A DNA stretch of 64,000 nucleotides from Pseudomonas sp. Z8(2022) (GCF_025837155.1 NZ_CP107549.1:2294001-2358000), one strand, 5' to 3'. Counted from the stretch's first letter, positions 9,044-17,661 are shown. Notes: generated by a model from the sequence alone, not told the origin. Translations and numbers: made by a program.

Positions 9044-9904
9044 TTACTTGCGTGCAGTCCTGGCGCTCTTGCGTGGCGTGCTCGCCTTGGGCTTGGCCTT
9101 CGACTTGCTCTCGGGCTTGCCACCCAGGCTGCGCTTGAGCAACTCGGTCAGGTCGATGACATCGGCGCTGCGCCGCTCCTCCTCGCCTTCGACACGCTCG
9201 ACGTTCTCGATCTTGCCGGCCTTGGCCTTCTTCTCCACCAGCGCCATGATGCGGTCCTGGAAGCTGTCCTGATATTCCTCGGGCTGCCAGTCGGCGCTCA
9301 TGTCCTTGATCAGACGCTTGGCCATGTCCAGCTCGCTTTTGGCCAGCTTGGGCTTGGTTACCGAGTCGTCCAGCTCCAGCGTGTCCAGACCGCGCACTTC
9401 GCTGGGCCAGCGCAGCATCACCAATACCATTGCCGATTCGATCGGCATCAGCGCCGCCAGGTGCTGGCGGGTGTGCAGCACCACATGAGCCAGGGCCACC
9501 TTGTCGGTGCCGCTCAGCGCTTCGCGCAGCAATGCGTAGACCTTCTCGCCCCGACGATCAGGGGCCAGGTAGTAAGGCTTGTCGATGTGCTGCAGGGGAA
9601 TCTGCGCGCTGTCGACGAAGGCGAAGATGTCGATCGTCTGCGTCGACTTGGGGTGCGCCTCACGAATCTCTTCTTCGCTGATCACCACATAGCGGCCCTT
9701 CTCATAGGCCACGCCCTTGACGATATTTTCCTTGCTCACTTCCTTGCCGGTGACCTTGTTCACCCGCTTGTAGCCAACCGGGTCCATGCTGCGCTTGTCC
9801 AGCCAGTCGAAATCGACCCCCTGGGTCGACGTGGCTGTCACCAGCGCGACAGGAATATGAACAAGACCGAAACTGATGGCGCCTTTCCAGATGGCCCTGG
9901 GCAT
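9044..9904 (-). CDS. ku: Ku-family DNA end-binding protein
   Basis: Bacterial Ku forms a homodimeric ring on broken DNA ends and recruits LigD. The 286-residue protein begins MPRAIWKGAISFGLVHIPV, the family's usual N-terminus. The core beta-barrel follows (DPVGYKRVNKVTGKEV). The C-terminal tail is rich in Lys, Ser and Ala (from about residue 255), which in this family binds DNA and LigD. The start at 9904 is chosen over an in-frame ATG at 9928 because AAGGAG lies eight bases upstream and the conserved N-terminus begins there. It is first in the ku-ligD operon. Confidence 0.95.
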   Translation of the reverse strand: MPRAIWKGAISFGLVHIPVALVTATSTQGVDFDWLDKRSMDPVGYKRVNKVTGKEVSKENIVKGVAYEKGRYVVISEEEIREAHPKSTQTIDIFAFVDSAQIPLQHIDKPYYLAPDRRGEKVYALLREALSGTDKVALAHVVLHTRQHLAALMPIESAMVLVMLRWPSEVRGLDTLELDDSVTKPKLAKSELDMAKRLIKDMSADWQPEEYQDSFQDRIMALVEKKAKAGKIENVERVEGEEERRSADVIDLTELLKRSLGGKPESKSKAKPKASTPRKSARTARK

Positions 9905-10002
9905 ATCGTTCGTCTCCTTGCTGGGCATTGCCGGCGCACCCGGCGTCTAGAACACAGTCATCCGACCATCCTGTGCTCGCCATGACAGTCAGGTCAGTTC
10001 CG

Positions 10003-10227
10003 CTACTTGCTGTGCTCCGGTGATGACGGCGGCGGGCTCATGCCGCGAGGCCCGAACAGGCCCCAGAGCCCCAACCCGAGCCCCGGGAACAACGCGATCA
10101 GCAGTGACCACAGGGCTTTGGCCTCTACTCCCTTGTCGCTGCGGTAGACACTGACGATCGCCCACAGGTCGAGCAGGATGATGATCACGCCGAGCGCAAT
10201 GAATAACAGGCTGATTTCACCGGACAT
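10003..10227 (-). CDS. Small membrane protein of the PLDc_N type
   Basis: A 74-residue protein with two hydrophobic helices (about 5-27 and 38-56) joined by a polar loop SVYRSDKGVEAK, then a Pro/Ser-rich tail. This is the layout of the PLDc_N domain found alone or at the N-terminus of membrane phospholipase D-like proteins; here it stands alone. The ATG at 10227 has GAGGAA upstream; longer in-frame readings lack a ribosome binding site. It is upstream of ku on the same strand but separated by about 100 bases. Function unknown. Confidence 0.75.
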   Translation of the reverse strand: MSGEISLLFIALGVIIILLDLWAIVSVYRSDKGVEAKALWSLLIALFPGLGLGLWGLFGPRGMSPPPSSPEHSK

Positions 10228-10412
10228 CTCGAAATTCCTCCGCACAGGTCCATACAGTTGTGGCCGCATCCATGGCCTACGGTTCAGAGAAAATTCGCTC
10301 GAATGATCGCCACCTGCCAGGTATCGAATGACGCATGCAGGCTGCGAGGTGATGCCATGAGCTTTTTCGTTCCGTACCAACAGCACCGTCCACGTCTACG
10401 GGAGGTGACAGC

Positions 10413-11285
10413 ATGAGCGATGTACGCATCGGCATCTCCGGCTGGCGGTACGCGCCCTGGCGCGGCGACTTCTACCCCAAGGGCCTGCCTCAGCGGCGTG
10501 AACTGGAGTTCGCTTCGCGCGAGGTCAACAGCATCGAGATAAACGGCTCGTTCTACGGCCTACAGACGCCCGAGCGTTACAGTAAATGGGCAGAGCAGAC
10601 GCCGGATGACTTCGTCTTCAGCGTCAAGGCGCCGCGCTTCATCACCCATGTGCGCCGTCTGGTCGACATCGACGAGCCGCTGGCCAACTTCTTCGCCTCC
10701 GGCCTGTTGGGGCTGAAGGAAAAACTCGGCCCTATCCTCTGGCAGTTCCCACCCAGCTTCCGCTTCGACGAGGAACTCTTTGCCGAGTTCGTCACCAAAC
10801 TGCCGGCCGATACCGACCAGGCCCGCAGTCTTGCCCGCCACGCCTCTGCCCGTCTGCACGTGGCTGGTTATCTGGACGCCGCAGCAGATCGCCCACTGCG
10901 CCATGCCGTGGAAATCCGCAACGCCAGTTTCTGCAATCCGGCCTTCATCAAGCTGCTGCGCCGACATGGCATCGCCCTGGTAGTGGCGGATACAGCAGGC
11001 AAATGGCCTTATGCCGAGGACATCACCGCCGACTTTCTCTACCTTCGCCTGCACGGCAATGCAGAACTCTATGTGAGCGGCTATTCGCCTCAGGCCCTGC
11101 AGCATTGGCATCAGCGCATCGAAACCTGGACCGCAGGCGAGCAGCCCGCGGATGCGCGGCTGATCGACAAGACGCATAAACCCCGCCGAACAGCCCGGGA
11201 TCTCTACTGTTACTTCGATAATGACGTGAAGGTGCGAGCGCCCTACGACGCGCGAGACTTGCAGCAACGCCTGCAAAAAGAATAA
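10413..11285 (+). CDS. DUF72 (YecE-like) family protein
   Basis: A 290-residue protein of the DUF72 family, a TIM-barrel group of unknown function. Family hallmarks are the start VRIGISGWRYAPWRGDFYP, the motif EFASREVNSIEINGSFY, the stretch FVFSVKAPRFITH, and the C-terminal YCYFDNDVKVRAPYDA. A strong GGAGGTGA precedes the ATG. It is divergent to the PLDc_N gene. DUF72 genes often sit near DNA-repair and stress genes; here ku-ligD is adjacent, but no reaction is known. Confidence 0.88.
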   Translation: MSDVRIGISGWRYAPWRGDFYPKGLPQRRELEFASREVNSIEINGSFYGLQTPERYSKWAEQTPDDFVFSVKAPRFITHVRRLVDIDEPLANFFASGLLGLKEKLGPILWQFPPSFRFDEELFAEFVTKLPADTDQARSLARHASARLHVAGYLDAAADRPLRHAVEIRNASFCNPAFIKLLRRHGIALVVADTAGKWPYAEDITADFLYLRLHGNAELYVSGYSPQALQHWHQRIETWTAGEQPADARLIDKTHKPRRTARDLYCYFDNDVKVRAPYDARDLQQRLQKE

Positions 11286-11294
11286 AACGCCCAC

Positions 11295-11338
11295 TTAAGT
11301 CTGCAGACGCAAATATGCTATATTCTGGCCTACAGACT
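11295..11338 (+). promoter_or_regulatory. Promoter and likely autoregulatory operator of the RES-Xre pair
   Basis: A candidate -35 TTAAGT (11295-11300) and -10 TATATT (11319-11324) are 18 bases apart. A perfect ten-base palindrome GTCTGCAGAC (11299-11308) overlaps the -35. A second arm CAGACT at 11333-11338 lies just beyond the -10 and complements AGTCTG at 11298-11303. This is the kind of operator an antitoxin of this family would bind; the link is inferred. Confidence 0.6.
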
Positions 11339-11352
11339 ATAAAGGGCTTCCC

Positions 11353-11760
11353 ATGACCGCTCCAGCCATCCAGATTGAGGACTTTTCCAAACGCCAGTGC
11401 GCAGCCGGTCTGCGCGCAGCGCTGAACATTCTCGACAAATGGCGGGCGACCGCTGAGCAGGCTTGCCGTGTGCTACGGATTTCCCGCAGTACCTACACCC
11501 GTGCCAGCCAGAACGACCCTTCGTGGACCGTCAGCCTGGACTCCGATCAGATGCAGCGCATCAGTCTGGTGTTGAATATCCATGCCGCACTACGAGTAGT
11601 GTTCGACAACCCCGATAACGTCTACGGTTTCCCTCGGATGGAGAACCACAACGAGTTTTTCAATGGCCGCAAGCCGTTGGACGTCATGGCACAAGGCGAC
11701 ATGATCTCGTTGTACGAGACGTTCAGGCGCATCGACACCCTGCGAGGTGCCCAGTGGTGA
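11353..11760 (+). CDS. Antitoxin of the MbcA/ParS/Xre family
   Basis: A 135-residue antitoxin partner for the following RES toxin. The N-terminal half looks like a helix-turn-helix (EQACRVLRISRSTYTRASQ, about residues 37-55). The C-terminal half is the MbcA/ParS toxin-binding region, with typical LVLNIHAALRVVF and a NEFFNGRKPLDVM stretch at about residues 75-115. Its stop overlaps the toxin start by one base (TGATG), so the two are translationally coupled. An upstream palindrome over the promoter supports autoregulation. Base composition is more AT-rich just upstream than in the core genes. Confidence 0.88.
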   Translation: MTAPAIQIEDFSKRQCAAGLRAALNILDKWRATAEQACRVLRISRSTYTRASQNDPSWTVSLDSDQMQRISLVLNIHAALRVVFDNPDNVYGFPRMENHNEFFNGRKPLDVMAQGDMISLYETFRRIDTLRGAQW

Positions 11761-12455
11761 TGCTTGGCGACCTGCCGCTGCTTGAGGACGAACCGCTACA
11801 GGCCTACCGCCTGGTCAACTCCAAGTTCCCGCCCATCGCCCTGTTCGACGATGTCGCCGATGCAGAGGACTTCGAGGCCCTCTATCAGATCCAGGCGCTG
11901 ACCAATCCACGGTTACAGAACGAGATTGGCCGCCTGGAGCTGATACCGCGTGACCAGATTCCCTTTGGCATTGTCGGTTGCTCCTATGCAACGGCGCCCT
12001 TTACTCACGTCAATCCGGCAGGCTCGCGCTTCAGTGATGGCCGTTTCGGCGTGCTGTACCTGGCGGACAGAATGGATACCGCAATTGCCGAGGTGTGCTA
12101 TCACCAGGAGCGCTACTGGTCGAAGGTGCCGGAACTCAACTATGAGCGCTTCGTATTCAGAGGGCTGACCGCCAGTTTCAACGAAGGAGGATTCAGAGAC
12201 GCGACGGTCGTGCCACTGTCAGACCCCATCTATAAGCCGGGCGATTACACCGACTCCAACCGATTGGGGGCTGAGGCCAAAAAGGCCGGATGCAGTGGCC
12301 TGCGCTATCACTCGGTCCGCTCTGCCGGCAGTATCTGCTGGGCACTGATGACCCCACGCCCTGTCACCTCGATCATCCAGAGTGCTCATTACGAAATGAT
12401 CTGGAGCGGACAGGTAATCAGCGTCAATCAGATCGCGACGCTGCTGCCGACATAG
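11760..12455 (+). CDS. RES-domain toxin (predicted NAD+ phosphorylase/hydrolase)
   Basis: A 231-residue RES protein. Toxins of this family deplete NAD+ in the cell until neutralised by the Xre-type partner. The conserved residues are visible: an early Arg in YRLVNSKFPP, a Glu in TAIAEVCYHQERY, and a Ser in GLRYHSVRSAGSICW. These correspond to the R, E and S that name the family. Start choice: ATG at 11760 overlaps the antitoxin stop; in-frame GTGs at 11754 and 11757 are alternatives. The reading frame is intact, so the toxin should be active. Confidence 0.88.
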   Translation: MLGDLPLLEDEPLQAYRLVNSKFPPIALFDDVADAEDFEALYQIQALTNPRLQNEIGRLELIPRDQIPFGIVGCSYATAPFTHVNPAGSRFSDGRFGVLYLADRMDTAIAEVCYHQERYWSKVPELNYERFVFRGLTASFNEGGFRDATVVPLSDPIYKPGDYTDSNRLGAEAKKAGCSGLRYHSVRSAGSICWALMTPRPVTSIIQSAHYEMIWSGQVISVNQIATLLPT

Positions 12456-12679
12456 TTGTCCTCTCCCTGACGCCCACCCTACGGACAATTCCCAACGCAG
12501 TTATAAGTCTGTTCAGCCGAGAAACAGTCTCCGAAACGCTGCGTTAGAGGCCTAGATATTTGAACAGTGATGGCATTCGGTCTATATGCCTTTATGCGCC
12601 AATACGACGCTGAAGCGAAGAACCGATGCGCCCACTGCTCAGCAATATTCGCAGAAGGGAAATCCCAAGGGAGGGAGCC
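12456..12679. other. Intergenic region before the HsdR_N-like gene
   Basis: A 224-base gap, relatively AT-rich for this window. AACGCAG (from 12497) and CTGCGTT (ending 12545) form an inverted repeat. I see no clear promoter or terminator and no gene. Confidence 0.35.
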
Positions 12680-13774
12680 ATGGAGTTTGAAGAGAAGCTG
12701 GCCAGTCTGGCCGCCAAGATTCGGCAACAGAAATCTGCCATCCAAACAGAAGAAGCGACCAAGACTGCATTCGTCATGCCTTTCATCCAGTCGGTTATGG
12801 GGTACGACGTGTTCAATCCACTCGAGGTTGTTCCGGAATTCACCGCAGATGTTGGTACCAAGAAAGGCGAGAAGGTCGACTATGCCATCTTGAAAGACGG
12901 CGAAATCCAGATACTCATCGAAAGCAAGAAAATCGGCGAACCGCTCAATATCAATCACGCCAGTCAGCTGTTCCGCTACTTCCATGTCACGAATGCCAGG
13001 ATATCCATCCTGACCAATGGCCAGGTCTATAAGTTCTTCACTGACTTGGACGCACCAAACAAGATGGATGAGAAGCCGTTTCTCGAACTCGACCTCTTGG
13101 ACATCGATGATCATGCGATCCCAGAACTTCAGAAGCTCACAAAGTCCGCATTTGATGTAGACTCGATCATTAGCGCAGCAGGCGAACTCAAGTATGTTGG
13201 CCAGATCAAGCGTGTCCTCGCCTCTCAATTCAGCCAGCCAGATGAAGACTTCGTTCGATTCTTCGCCTCACGTGTGTATGAAGGGATCATCACCCAGAAG
13301 GTACGCGAACAATTCACCCATCTCACTCGAAAGGCAGCGTCTCAATTTCTGAGCGACCAGATCAACGAACGCCTCAAATCTGCAATCACCGGAAACTCTC
13401 AACCGATCCTCGTGGCCCAGGCTCAAGCTGAACAGCCGACGACCAAGCAGCAGGACGAGACCGAAGAAAAAGACCGTATCGTGACCACCGCTGAAGAAAT
13501 CGAGGGTTACACCATCGTCAAGGCTATCGTGCGGACCGAGGTCGACGTTAAGCGCATTGCTGCCCGTGATACACAGAGTTATTTCGGCATTCTGCTGGAC
13601 GACAACAATCGCAAGCCGATTGCACGCCTCCACTTCAATCGCACGCAGAAGTACCTTGGAACGTTCGATGCAGACAAGAACGAAACCCGGCATCCCATCG
13701 ATTCATTGGATGACATTTTCTCTCATGCCGACGCGTTGAGAGCGACCGCAAGCTTGTACGACTCCCCCGAATAA
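12680..13774 (+). CDS. Lone nuclease-like protein with a type I restriction HsdR N-terminal domain
   Basis: A 364-residue protein. Residues about 30-140 match the HsdR_N (PD-(D/E)xK nuclease) layout: EFTADVGTKKGEKVDYAIL provides the Asp and ILIESKK the E-x-K pair. There is no helicase (no Walker A, no DEAD box) and no HsdM or HsdS gene nearby. After a linker rich in Gln, Glu and Lys (about 265-280), a C-terminal domain of about 85 residues follows (from EEIEGYTIVKAIV). The ATG at 12680 has AAGGGAGGG upstream. Orphan proteins of this type are common but not well studied; a defence role is suggested by the RES-Xre neighbour and the tRNA-side location. Confidence 0.75.
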   Translation: MEFEEKLASLAAKIRQQKSAIQTEEATKTAFVMPFIQSVMGYDVFNPLEVVPEFTADVGTKKGEKVDYAILKDGEIQILIESKKIGEPLNINHASQLFRYFHVTNARISILTNGQVYKFFTDLDAPNKMDEKPFLELDLLDIDDHAIPELQKLTKSAFDVDSIISAAGELKYVGQIKRVLASQFSQPDEDFVRFFASRVYEGIITQKVREQFTHLTRKAASQFLSDQINERLKSAITGNSQPILVAQAQAEQPTTKQQDETEEKDRIVTTAEEIEGYTIVKAIVRTEVDVKRIAARDTQSYFGILLDDNNRKPIARLHFNRTQKYLGTFDADKNETRHPIDSLDDIFSHADALRATASLYDSPE

Positions 13775-13845
13775 GGAAACCCTCATCCAGAGTTTTAACT
13801 TGAAGAATGGTGAACGGTAATGATGGTGCCAGGTGCAAAAAACCG

Positions 13846-13906
13846 ACATAGAAGCGGATATCCGGCATTGCAACCCCAGTGAATTAACACTTCACCGCTT
13901 CTATGT
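13846..13906. repeat. Twelve-base inverted repeat beside tRNA-Leu
   Basis: ACATAGAAGCGG (13846-13857) and its exact complement CCGCTTCTATGT (13895-13906) flank 37 bases. The right arm overlaps a second small inversion, CTATGTG at 13901 with CACATAG at 13923. It occupies the gap between the HsdR_N-like gene and tRNA-Leu, and could be a small structured RNA, a terminator region or a remnant of integration. Confidence 0.5.
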
Positions 13907-13967
13907 GCTATGCACAAGCACCCACATAGCGATTGATACTGTGGGCTTGCATGGGGACTTTACTAGA

Positions 13968-14054
13968 TGGTGCCCGAAGCCGGACTCGAACCGGCACGCC
14001 CTTGCGAGCGAGAGATTTTAAGTCTCCTGCGTCTACCGATTTCGCCATTCGGGC
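13968..14054 (-). tRNA. tRNA-Leu (anticodon TAA)
   Basis: An 87-base type II tRNA with encoded CCA (TGG at 13968-13970 on the plus strand). The acceptor stem is GCCCGAA paired with TTCGGGC. The anticodon loop reads CTTAAAA with TAA as anticodon; a long variable arm and GGTTCGAGTCC T-arm are present. It is last of three tRNAs downstream of pgsA. Confidence 0.96.
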
Positions 14055-14132
14055 GGTAGCGCTGTGCGAAGGGCGGACTATATACAGCCCTCCGCGTCCT
14101 CGCAAGGCATGCAAAAACATGCTTACGAGAAT

Positions 14133-14172
14133 GAAAAAGGCCTCGTAAATCATTGATCTACGAGGCCTTTTA
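14133..14172 (-). terminator. Hairpin terminator inside the tRNA cluster
   Basis: AAAAGGCCTCGTA (14135-14147) and its exact complement (14159-14171) enclose an eleven-base loop, and T runs flank both sides. It lies between tRNA-Cys and tRNA-Leu. On the minus strand it would stop or cap the Gly-Cys transcript before Leu. Confidence 0.75.
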
Positions 14173-14175
14173 GAT

Positions 14176-14249
14176 TGGAGGCTGAGGTCGGAATCGAACC
14201 GGCGTTCACGGATTTGCAATCCGGTGCATAACCACTCTGCAACTCAGCC
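14176..14249 (-). tRNA. tRNA-Cys (anticodon GCA)
   Basis: A 74-base tRNA with CCA encoded (plus-strand TGG at 14176-14178). Acceptor GGCTGAG pairs with CTCAGCC; the anticodon loop TTGCAAA carries GCA; the T-arm reads GGTTCGATTCC. Confidence 0.96.
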
Positions 14250-14258
14250 ATGAAGCAA

Positions 14259-14280
14259 ACGAGCCGCCGTGGCGGCTCGT
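14259..14280 (-). other. Hairpin between tRNA-Gly and tRNA-Cys
   Basis: ACGAGCCGCC and its exact complement with a two-base loop sit in the spacer of the two tRNAs. On the minus strand it is followed by TTTGCTT. It may be a weak terminator or a processing signal. Confidence 0.5.
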
Positions 14281-14287
14281 GTAAAAC

Positions 14288-14363
<76 letters not shown>

Positions 14364-14383
14364 TTGTCTTGTCGACGGCCGCC

Positions 14384-14411
14384 ATTCTATAGAATCGAAT
14401 CGCGCCGTCAA
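14384..14411 (-). promoter_or_regulatory. Sigma-70 promoter of the tRNA-Gly/Cys cluster
   Basis: On the minus strand TTGACG (14411-14406) and TAGAAT (14389-14384) are 16 bases apart, about 20 bases before tRNA-Gly. It separates tRNA transcription from pgsA upstream. Confidence 0.7.
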
Positions 14412-14430
14412 CCCTTTGATTCAAAAATAC

Positions 14431-14991
14431 TTATTTCTTTTCCGAGGTGGTGCTGAGGTGCGGCCATGCTGCCAGCAGGTACTGCAGCATCGACCACAAA
14501 GTCAGCACCGCCGCGATCACCAGCAGGACATATCCGAGCACGACCCAGAAGGTGAACACCGGCGGATTGGCCAGCAGAATGACCAGCGCCACCATCTGTG
14601 CCGCGGTTTTCCATTTGCCGAGATTGGATACTGCTACCTGTGCTCGGGCCCCCAGTTCGGCCATCCACTCGCGCAAGGCAGAAACGACGATCTCGCGACC
14701 GATGATGGTCGCCGCCGCCAGGGTCAGCCACAGATTGGAATGCTCTGCAGCCAGCAGCACCAGCGCCACGGCGACCATCAATTTGTCGGCCACGGGGTCG
14801 AGGAAGGCGCCGAACGGCGTGCCCTGCTCCCAGCGACGAGCCAGATAGCCGTCGAGCCAGTCGGTCGCGGCGGCCACGGCGAAGACGCTACTGGCCGCCC
14901 AGTAGCTCCAGGAGAACGGCATATAGAACAGCAGGATGAAGACCGGAATCAGGGCGACCCGGAGCACGGTAAGCAAGTTGGGGATATTCAT
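14431..14991 (-). CDS. pgsA: CDP-diacylglycerol-glycerol-3-phosphate 3-phosphatidyltransferase
   Basis: Makes phosphatidylglycerophosphate, the committed step to phosphatidylglycerol and cardiolipin, at the inner membrane. The 186-residue protein has several membrane helices. Its CDP-alcohol phosphotransferase motif reads [22 protein letters not shown] then LDPVADK (two parts of DGx2ARx8Gx3Dx3D). ATG at 14991 matches the usual start MNIPNLLT; a GTG two codons earlier is possible. It lies downstream of uvrC and upstream of tRNA-Gly, the order found in other pseudomonads. Confidence 0.96.
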   Translation of the reverse strand: MNIPNLLTVLRVALIPVFILLFYMPFSWSYWAASSVFAVAAATDWLDGYLARRWEQGTPFGAFLDPVADKLMVAVALVLLAAEHSNLWLTLAAATIIGREIVVSALREWMAELGARAQVAVSNLGKWKTAAQMVALVILLANPPVFTFWVVLGYVLLVIAAVLTLWSMLQYLLAAWPHLSTTSEKK

Positions 14992-15024
14992 CGGCACAAC
15001 TAGGCTGCGAAATGAACGGGCATT

Positions 15025-16848
15025 CTACTCACTGTGCAGAGTGTCATAAATCAACTCGGCGAGCTTTTTACTGATTCCGGGCGCTTTGGCGATTTCTTCG
15101 GCGCTGGCGCGCGACAGTTCCTGAAGGCCGCCGAAGTGATTGAGCAGCTCACGTCGCCGCTTCGGACCAATCCCGGCGACTTCTTCCAGCGTGGAAGTGC
15201 GCCGGGTCTTGCCGCGTCGTGCACGGTGCCCGGTGATCGCGAAGCGGTGCGACTCGTCACGAATCTGCTGGATCAGGTGCAATGCTGGCGAATTGCCGGG
15301 CAAGGTGAATTCGTGCTCGGCATCGTTGAGGTAAAGCACTTCGAGGCCTGGCTTGCGTGTCGTGCCCTTGGCCACACCGAGCAGGATCAGATCCGGCACC
15401 GCCAGCTCCTGCAGCACCTCACGGGCCATGGCCAACTGGCCCTTGCCGCCGTCTACCAGCAGCACATCAGGCAGCTTGCCTTCCCCGTCCCTGATCTTGC
15501 TGAATCGGCGAGTCAGAGCCTGATGCATGGCGGCGTAGTCGTCGCCAGCGGTCACACCTTCGATATTGAAACGACGGTAATCGGACTTCAGCGGGCCTTC
15601 TGGGCCGAACACCACGCAGGAAGCGACCGTCGCTTCGCCGCTGGAGTGACTGATATCGAAGCACTCCATACGCTGTGGCGGCTCGTCCATCTCCAGCACG
15701 GTGGCCAGCGCTTCGAAGCGCTCAGCCAGGTGCTGTCGGTTGGCCAGGCGCGCGGCCAGTGCCTGCTCGGCGTTGGTAATGGCCAGTTGTTGCCAGCGTG
15801 CCCGAGTACCGCGCACACGCAGGCTGATGCTGAGACTACGCCCACGCAGCGATTCGATGGCTTCGATCAGCGTGGCGAAGTCTTCATGCTGCACGTTGAC
15901 GATCAGTTCGCTGGGCAGGTCGCGCTCGGCGTTGCCCAGGTAGTACTGAGCGAGAAAGGCCATCAGTACATCACCGCCCTCCTCCTCGATCGCCACCTGC
16001 GGGAAAAAGTTCTTGCTGCCCAGCACACGCCCGCTACGCACGCTGATCAGGTGCACGCACGCGCCGCCCGGCGAGAGCATTACGGCGACCACGTCGACGT
16101 CGCCGGTGCCGCCCTCCATGCTCTGCTGATCCTGAACACGGCGCAGCATGGCGATCTGGTCACGCAGCTCGGCAGCGCGCTCGAACTCCAGAGCCATGGA
16201 GGCCTTTTCCATGCTGGCGGAAAGCTCCTCGCTGAGTGCATTGCTGCGACCGTCGAGAAACATCACCGAATGGCGGACGTCTTCGGCGTATTCTTCCGGG
16301 CTGACCAGCCCAACACAGGGTCCCTTGCAGCGCTTGATCTGATACTGCAGACAAGGTCGCGTACGGTTCCTGTAATAACTGTCCTCGCACTGACGAACCA
16401 GAAAGGTCTTCTGCAGCAGACTCAGGCTCTCGCGAATCGCCAGAGCGCTGGGGTAAGGACCGAAATAGCGCCCCTTGGCCTTCTTCGCGCCGCGGTGGAT
16501 GCCAAGGCGTGGGAATTCGCCGTCGGAAAGAAATACATACGGGTAGGACTTATCGTCGCGCAGCAGGATGTTGTACGGCGGCCGCCATTCCTTGATCAGG
16601 GTCTGCTCGAGCAGCAGCGCCTCGGTTTCGTTGGCGGTAATGGTAGTTTCGATCTGCGCGATACGGGCAACCAGAGCGGCGGTCTTGGGCGCCTGCCCGG
16701 TCTTGCGGAAATAACTGGAGAGACGCTTCTTGAGGTTCTTCGCCTTGCCGACGTAAAGCAGCCGGCCCTCGCCATCGAACATGCGATAGACGCCAGGGCG
16801 ACCACTGCAGGTCGCCAGGAAGGCACTTGAATCGAAGGGAGCAGACAT
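15025..16848 (-). CDS. uvrC: Excinuclease ABC subunit C
   Basis: Makes both incisions around a DNA lesion in nucleotide excision repair with UvrA and UvrB. The 607 residues show, in order: the GIY-YIG nuclease (GRPGVYRMF...[14 protein letters not shown], residues 15-95), a Cys-rich stretch ([16 protein letters not shown]), a UvrB-binding UVR motif ([15 protein letters not shown]), the RNase H-like nuclease ([20 protein letters not shown]) and a C-terminal double helix-hairpin-helix ([15 protein letters not shown]). It starts two bases after gacA stops, so both are co-transcribed as in other pseudomonads and enterics. Confidence 0.97.
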   Translation of the reverse strand: MSAPFDSSAFLATCSGRPGVYRMFDGEGRLLYVGKAKNLKKRLSSYFRKTGQAPKTAALVARIAQIETTITANETEALLLEQTLIKEWRPPYNILLRDDKSYPYVFLSDGEFPRLGIHRGAKKAKGRYFGPYPSALAIRESLSLLQKTFLVRQCEDSYYRNRTRPCLQYQIKRCKGPCVGLVSPEEYAEDVRHSVMFLDGRSNALSEELSASMEKASMALEFERAAELRDQIAMLRRVQDQQSMEGGTGDVDVVAVMLSPGGACVHLISVRSGRVLGSKNFFPQVAIEEEGGDVLMAFLAQYYLGNAERDLPSELIVNVQHEDFATLIEAIESLRGRSLSISLRVRGTRARWQQLAITNAEQALAARLANRQHLAERFEALATVLEMDEPPQRMECFDISHSSGEATVASCVVFGPEGPLKSDYRRFNIEGVTAGDDYAAMHQALTRRFSKIRDGEGKLPDVLLVDGGKGQLAMAREVLQELAVPDLILLGVAKGTTRKPGLEVLYLNDAEHEFTLPGNSPALHLIQQIRDESHRFAITGHRARRGKTRRTSTLEEVAGIGPKRRRELLNHFGGLQELSRASAEEIAKAPGISKKLAELIYDTLHSE

Positions 16849-16850
16849 CT

Positions 16851-17495
16851 TCAGCTGACGGCGTCGACCATGCCGTGGCGTACCGCAAGCAGGGCCAGCT
16901 CGACGTCGCTGGTAATGGAGAGCTTCTCGAAGATGCGATAACGGTAGGTGTTGACCGTCTTTGGCGACAGGCACAGCTTGTCGGAGATGTTCTGCACCTT
17001 GTGACAGTTGGCGATCATCAGCGCGATCTGAATTTCACGCTCGGACAGAAGATCGAAAGGTGAACCACTGGTCTGCGGCTGGAAGGATTTCAGCGCCAGC
17101 TGCTGGGCAATCTGCGGGTCGATGTAGCGTTGGCCGCCGAACACCAGGCGGATGGCCTGCACCATTTCCTCCAGCGCGGCTCCCTTGGTCAGATAACCGG
17201 CGGCGCCGGCCTGCAGCAGACGAGTCGGGAACGGGTCTTCCTCACATACGGTCACTGCAACGACCTTGATATCGGGGTGACTGCGCATCAGCTTGCGGGT
17301 GGCTTCCAGGCCGCCGATGCCGGGCATCTTGACGTCCATCAGGACGACATCGGGCTTGAGCTCTCGGACCTTGAGCAGGGCTTCTTCGCCGGTGCAGGCT
17401 TCACCTACGACTTGCAGGCCATCGATGTCGGCCAGCATGCGGGTGATGCCCGTACGGACCAGATCGTGATCGTCGACCACCAGGACCCTAATCAA
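16851..17495 (-). CDS. gacA: Response regulator GacA, TTG start
   Basis: Partner of the GacS sensor. In pseudomonads it activates the small RNAs RsmY/RsmZ and so controls secondary metabolism, biofilm and virulence traits. The 214 residues comprise a receiver domain with Asp8/Asp9, phospho-acceptor Asp54 (LMDVKMPG) and Lys near residue 104, plus a LuxR-type helix-turn-helix ([21 protein letters not shown]...[17 protein letters not shown]). The first codon is TTG at 17495, with GAGGTGG upstream; no ATG fits the conserved start [10 protein letters not shown] hairpin CCACCGT/ACGGTGG at 17521-17540 lies in the leader. Confidence 0.97.
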   Translation of the reverse strand: MIRVLVVDDHDLVRTGITRMLADIDGLQVVGEACTGEEALLKVRELKPDVVLMDVKMPGIGGLEATRKLMRSHPDIKVVAVTVCEEDPFPTRLLQAGAAGYLTKGAALEEMVQAIRLVFGGQRYIDPQIAQQLALKSFQPQTSGSPFDLLSEREIQIALMIANCHKVQNISDKLCLSPKTVNTYRYRIFEKLSITSDVELALLAVRHGMVDAVS

Positions 17496-17661
17496 TCGCC
17501 ACCTCGTTGCATCTTGTCAGCCACCGTGTAACGACGGTGGGATTGAAACTTGCCGGCCACACCTTAACAAAAAGCCAGAACCTGACCTAGCTTGGCGCAC
17601 AACAGTCAAAAAGCAAGCGCCAGATTAAGGTCAGCAATCGCAACAAGGCAATATGGGGAAT

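Noticed and set aside
7940..9985. Long plus-strand open frame opposite ligD and ku
   Set aside because: ligD and ku are unmistakable; this frame is their antisense shadow.
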